A stretch of DNA of 12,726 nucleotides from Pseudomonadota bacterium (GTDB lineage: Bacteria; Pseudomonadota; Gammaproteobacteria; Burkholderiales; Burkholderiaceae_B): NCBI GenBank assembly GCA_023422555.1, contig JAFAGQ010000393.1, positions 1-12,726 on the forward strand, in the 5' to 3' direction. The stretch's first letter is position 1, and every line of letters begins with the position of its first letter. Both the position numbers and the translations under genes were made by a program. The notes under the pieces are model-generated. The model did no database searches, had not been told where the DNA came from, and was given only the letters and a program-made list of their open reading frames with translations. Positions 12,652-12,726 of this stretch are shown in pieces.

Positions 12652-12726
12652 ATGACGATGACAAATGTGAATACAAACGGACTGCTGCGCTTCATTACTG
12701 CAGGATCAGTCGACGACGGAAAAAGT
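12652..12726 (+). CDS. cysN: Sulfate adenylyltransferase subunit 1, GTPase (3' truncated by window end)
   Basis: Only the first 25 codons are inside the window. They read MTMTNVNTNGLLRFITAG then SVDDGKS, the P-loop of the translation-factor-type GTPases with the CysN-specific GSVDDGKS form and the preceding LRFIT strand. CysN hydrolyses GTP to drive adenylyl sulfate formation by CysD. Two in-frame ATGs (12652 and 12658) are possible starts; AGGA at 12645-12648 suits the second better by spacing (9 nt against 3 nt). The gene starts 13 nt after cysD. Some bacteria fuse CysN to the kinase CysC; that cannot be judged from this fragment. Confidence 0.92.
   Translation, partial: MTMTNVNTNGLLRFITAGSVDDGKS

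Overview
The window reads as chromosomal DNA of a betaproteobacterium, most likely of the Alcaligenaceae. I infer this from the [4Fe-4S]-type cysH followed by cysD and cysN, the DUF455 ferritin-like protein beside a D-2-hydroxyacid dehydrogenase, the DadA type, and the moderate GC content. Genus is not decidable here; Advenella is a guess. No rRNA, tRNA, insertion sequence, integrase or CRISPR array is visible.

Layout. (1) Bases 1-902: 3' part of a thiamine-diphosphate enzyme whose 5' end lies outside. (2) 903-1262: no intact gene, but possible traces of a decayed reading frame. (3) 1263-2258: Tat-exported intradiol-dioxygenase-like protein with a Gly/Pro-rich tail. (4) 2478-2941: two overlapping genes for small membrane proteins of unknown function, behind a candidate promoter with a palindrome. 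(5) 3060-4025: acyltransferase-3 membrane protein. (6) 4026-4235: convergent intergenic DNA with two kinds of tandem repeat. (7) Minus strand 4236-5335: a Tdi1/DUF1851-like protein and, upstream of it, a TM2-domain membrane protein. (8) Minus strand 5466-7594: dadA and a DUF455 ferritin-like gene. (9) Plus strand 7686-8648: D-2-hydroxyacid dehydrogenase, divergent from the DUF455 gene. (10) 8659-8742: six degenerate copies of a 14-nt repeat. (11) 8961-10580: GMC-family flavoprotein dehydrogenase. (12) 10834-12726: cysH-cysD-cysN', the last gene cut by the window end.

How the genes work together. Only cysH-cysD-cysN is a clear pathway unit: CysDN activates sulfate to APS and CysH reduces APS to sulfite without a PAPS step. 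The rest is a mosaic of metabolic and surface genes. DadA, the D-2-hydroxyacid dehydrogenase and the GMC enzyme are three oxidoreductases from different families with no obvious shared substrate. The Tdi1-like gene has no toxin or type VI secretion gene beside it.

The most unusual content is non-coding. There is a 27-nt triplicate crossing the stop codon of the Tdi1-like gene and a strictly 14-nt-periodic array after the hydroxyacid dehydrogenase. There are several perfect inverted repeats in promoter or leader positions, two of them sharing a TTCCCTATC half-site upstream of the TM2 gene and dadA. Several start codons were moved downstream from the longest possible reading frame because of ribosome-binding sites and family alignment.
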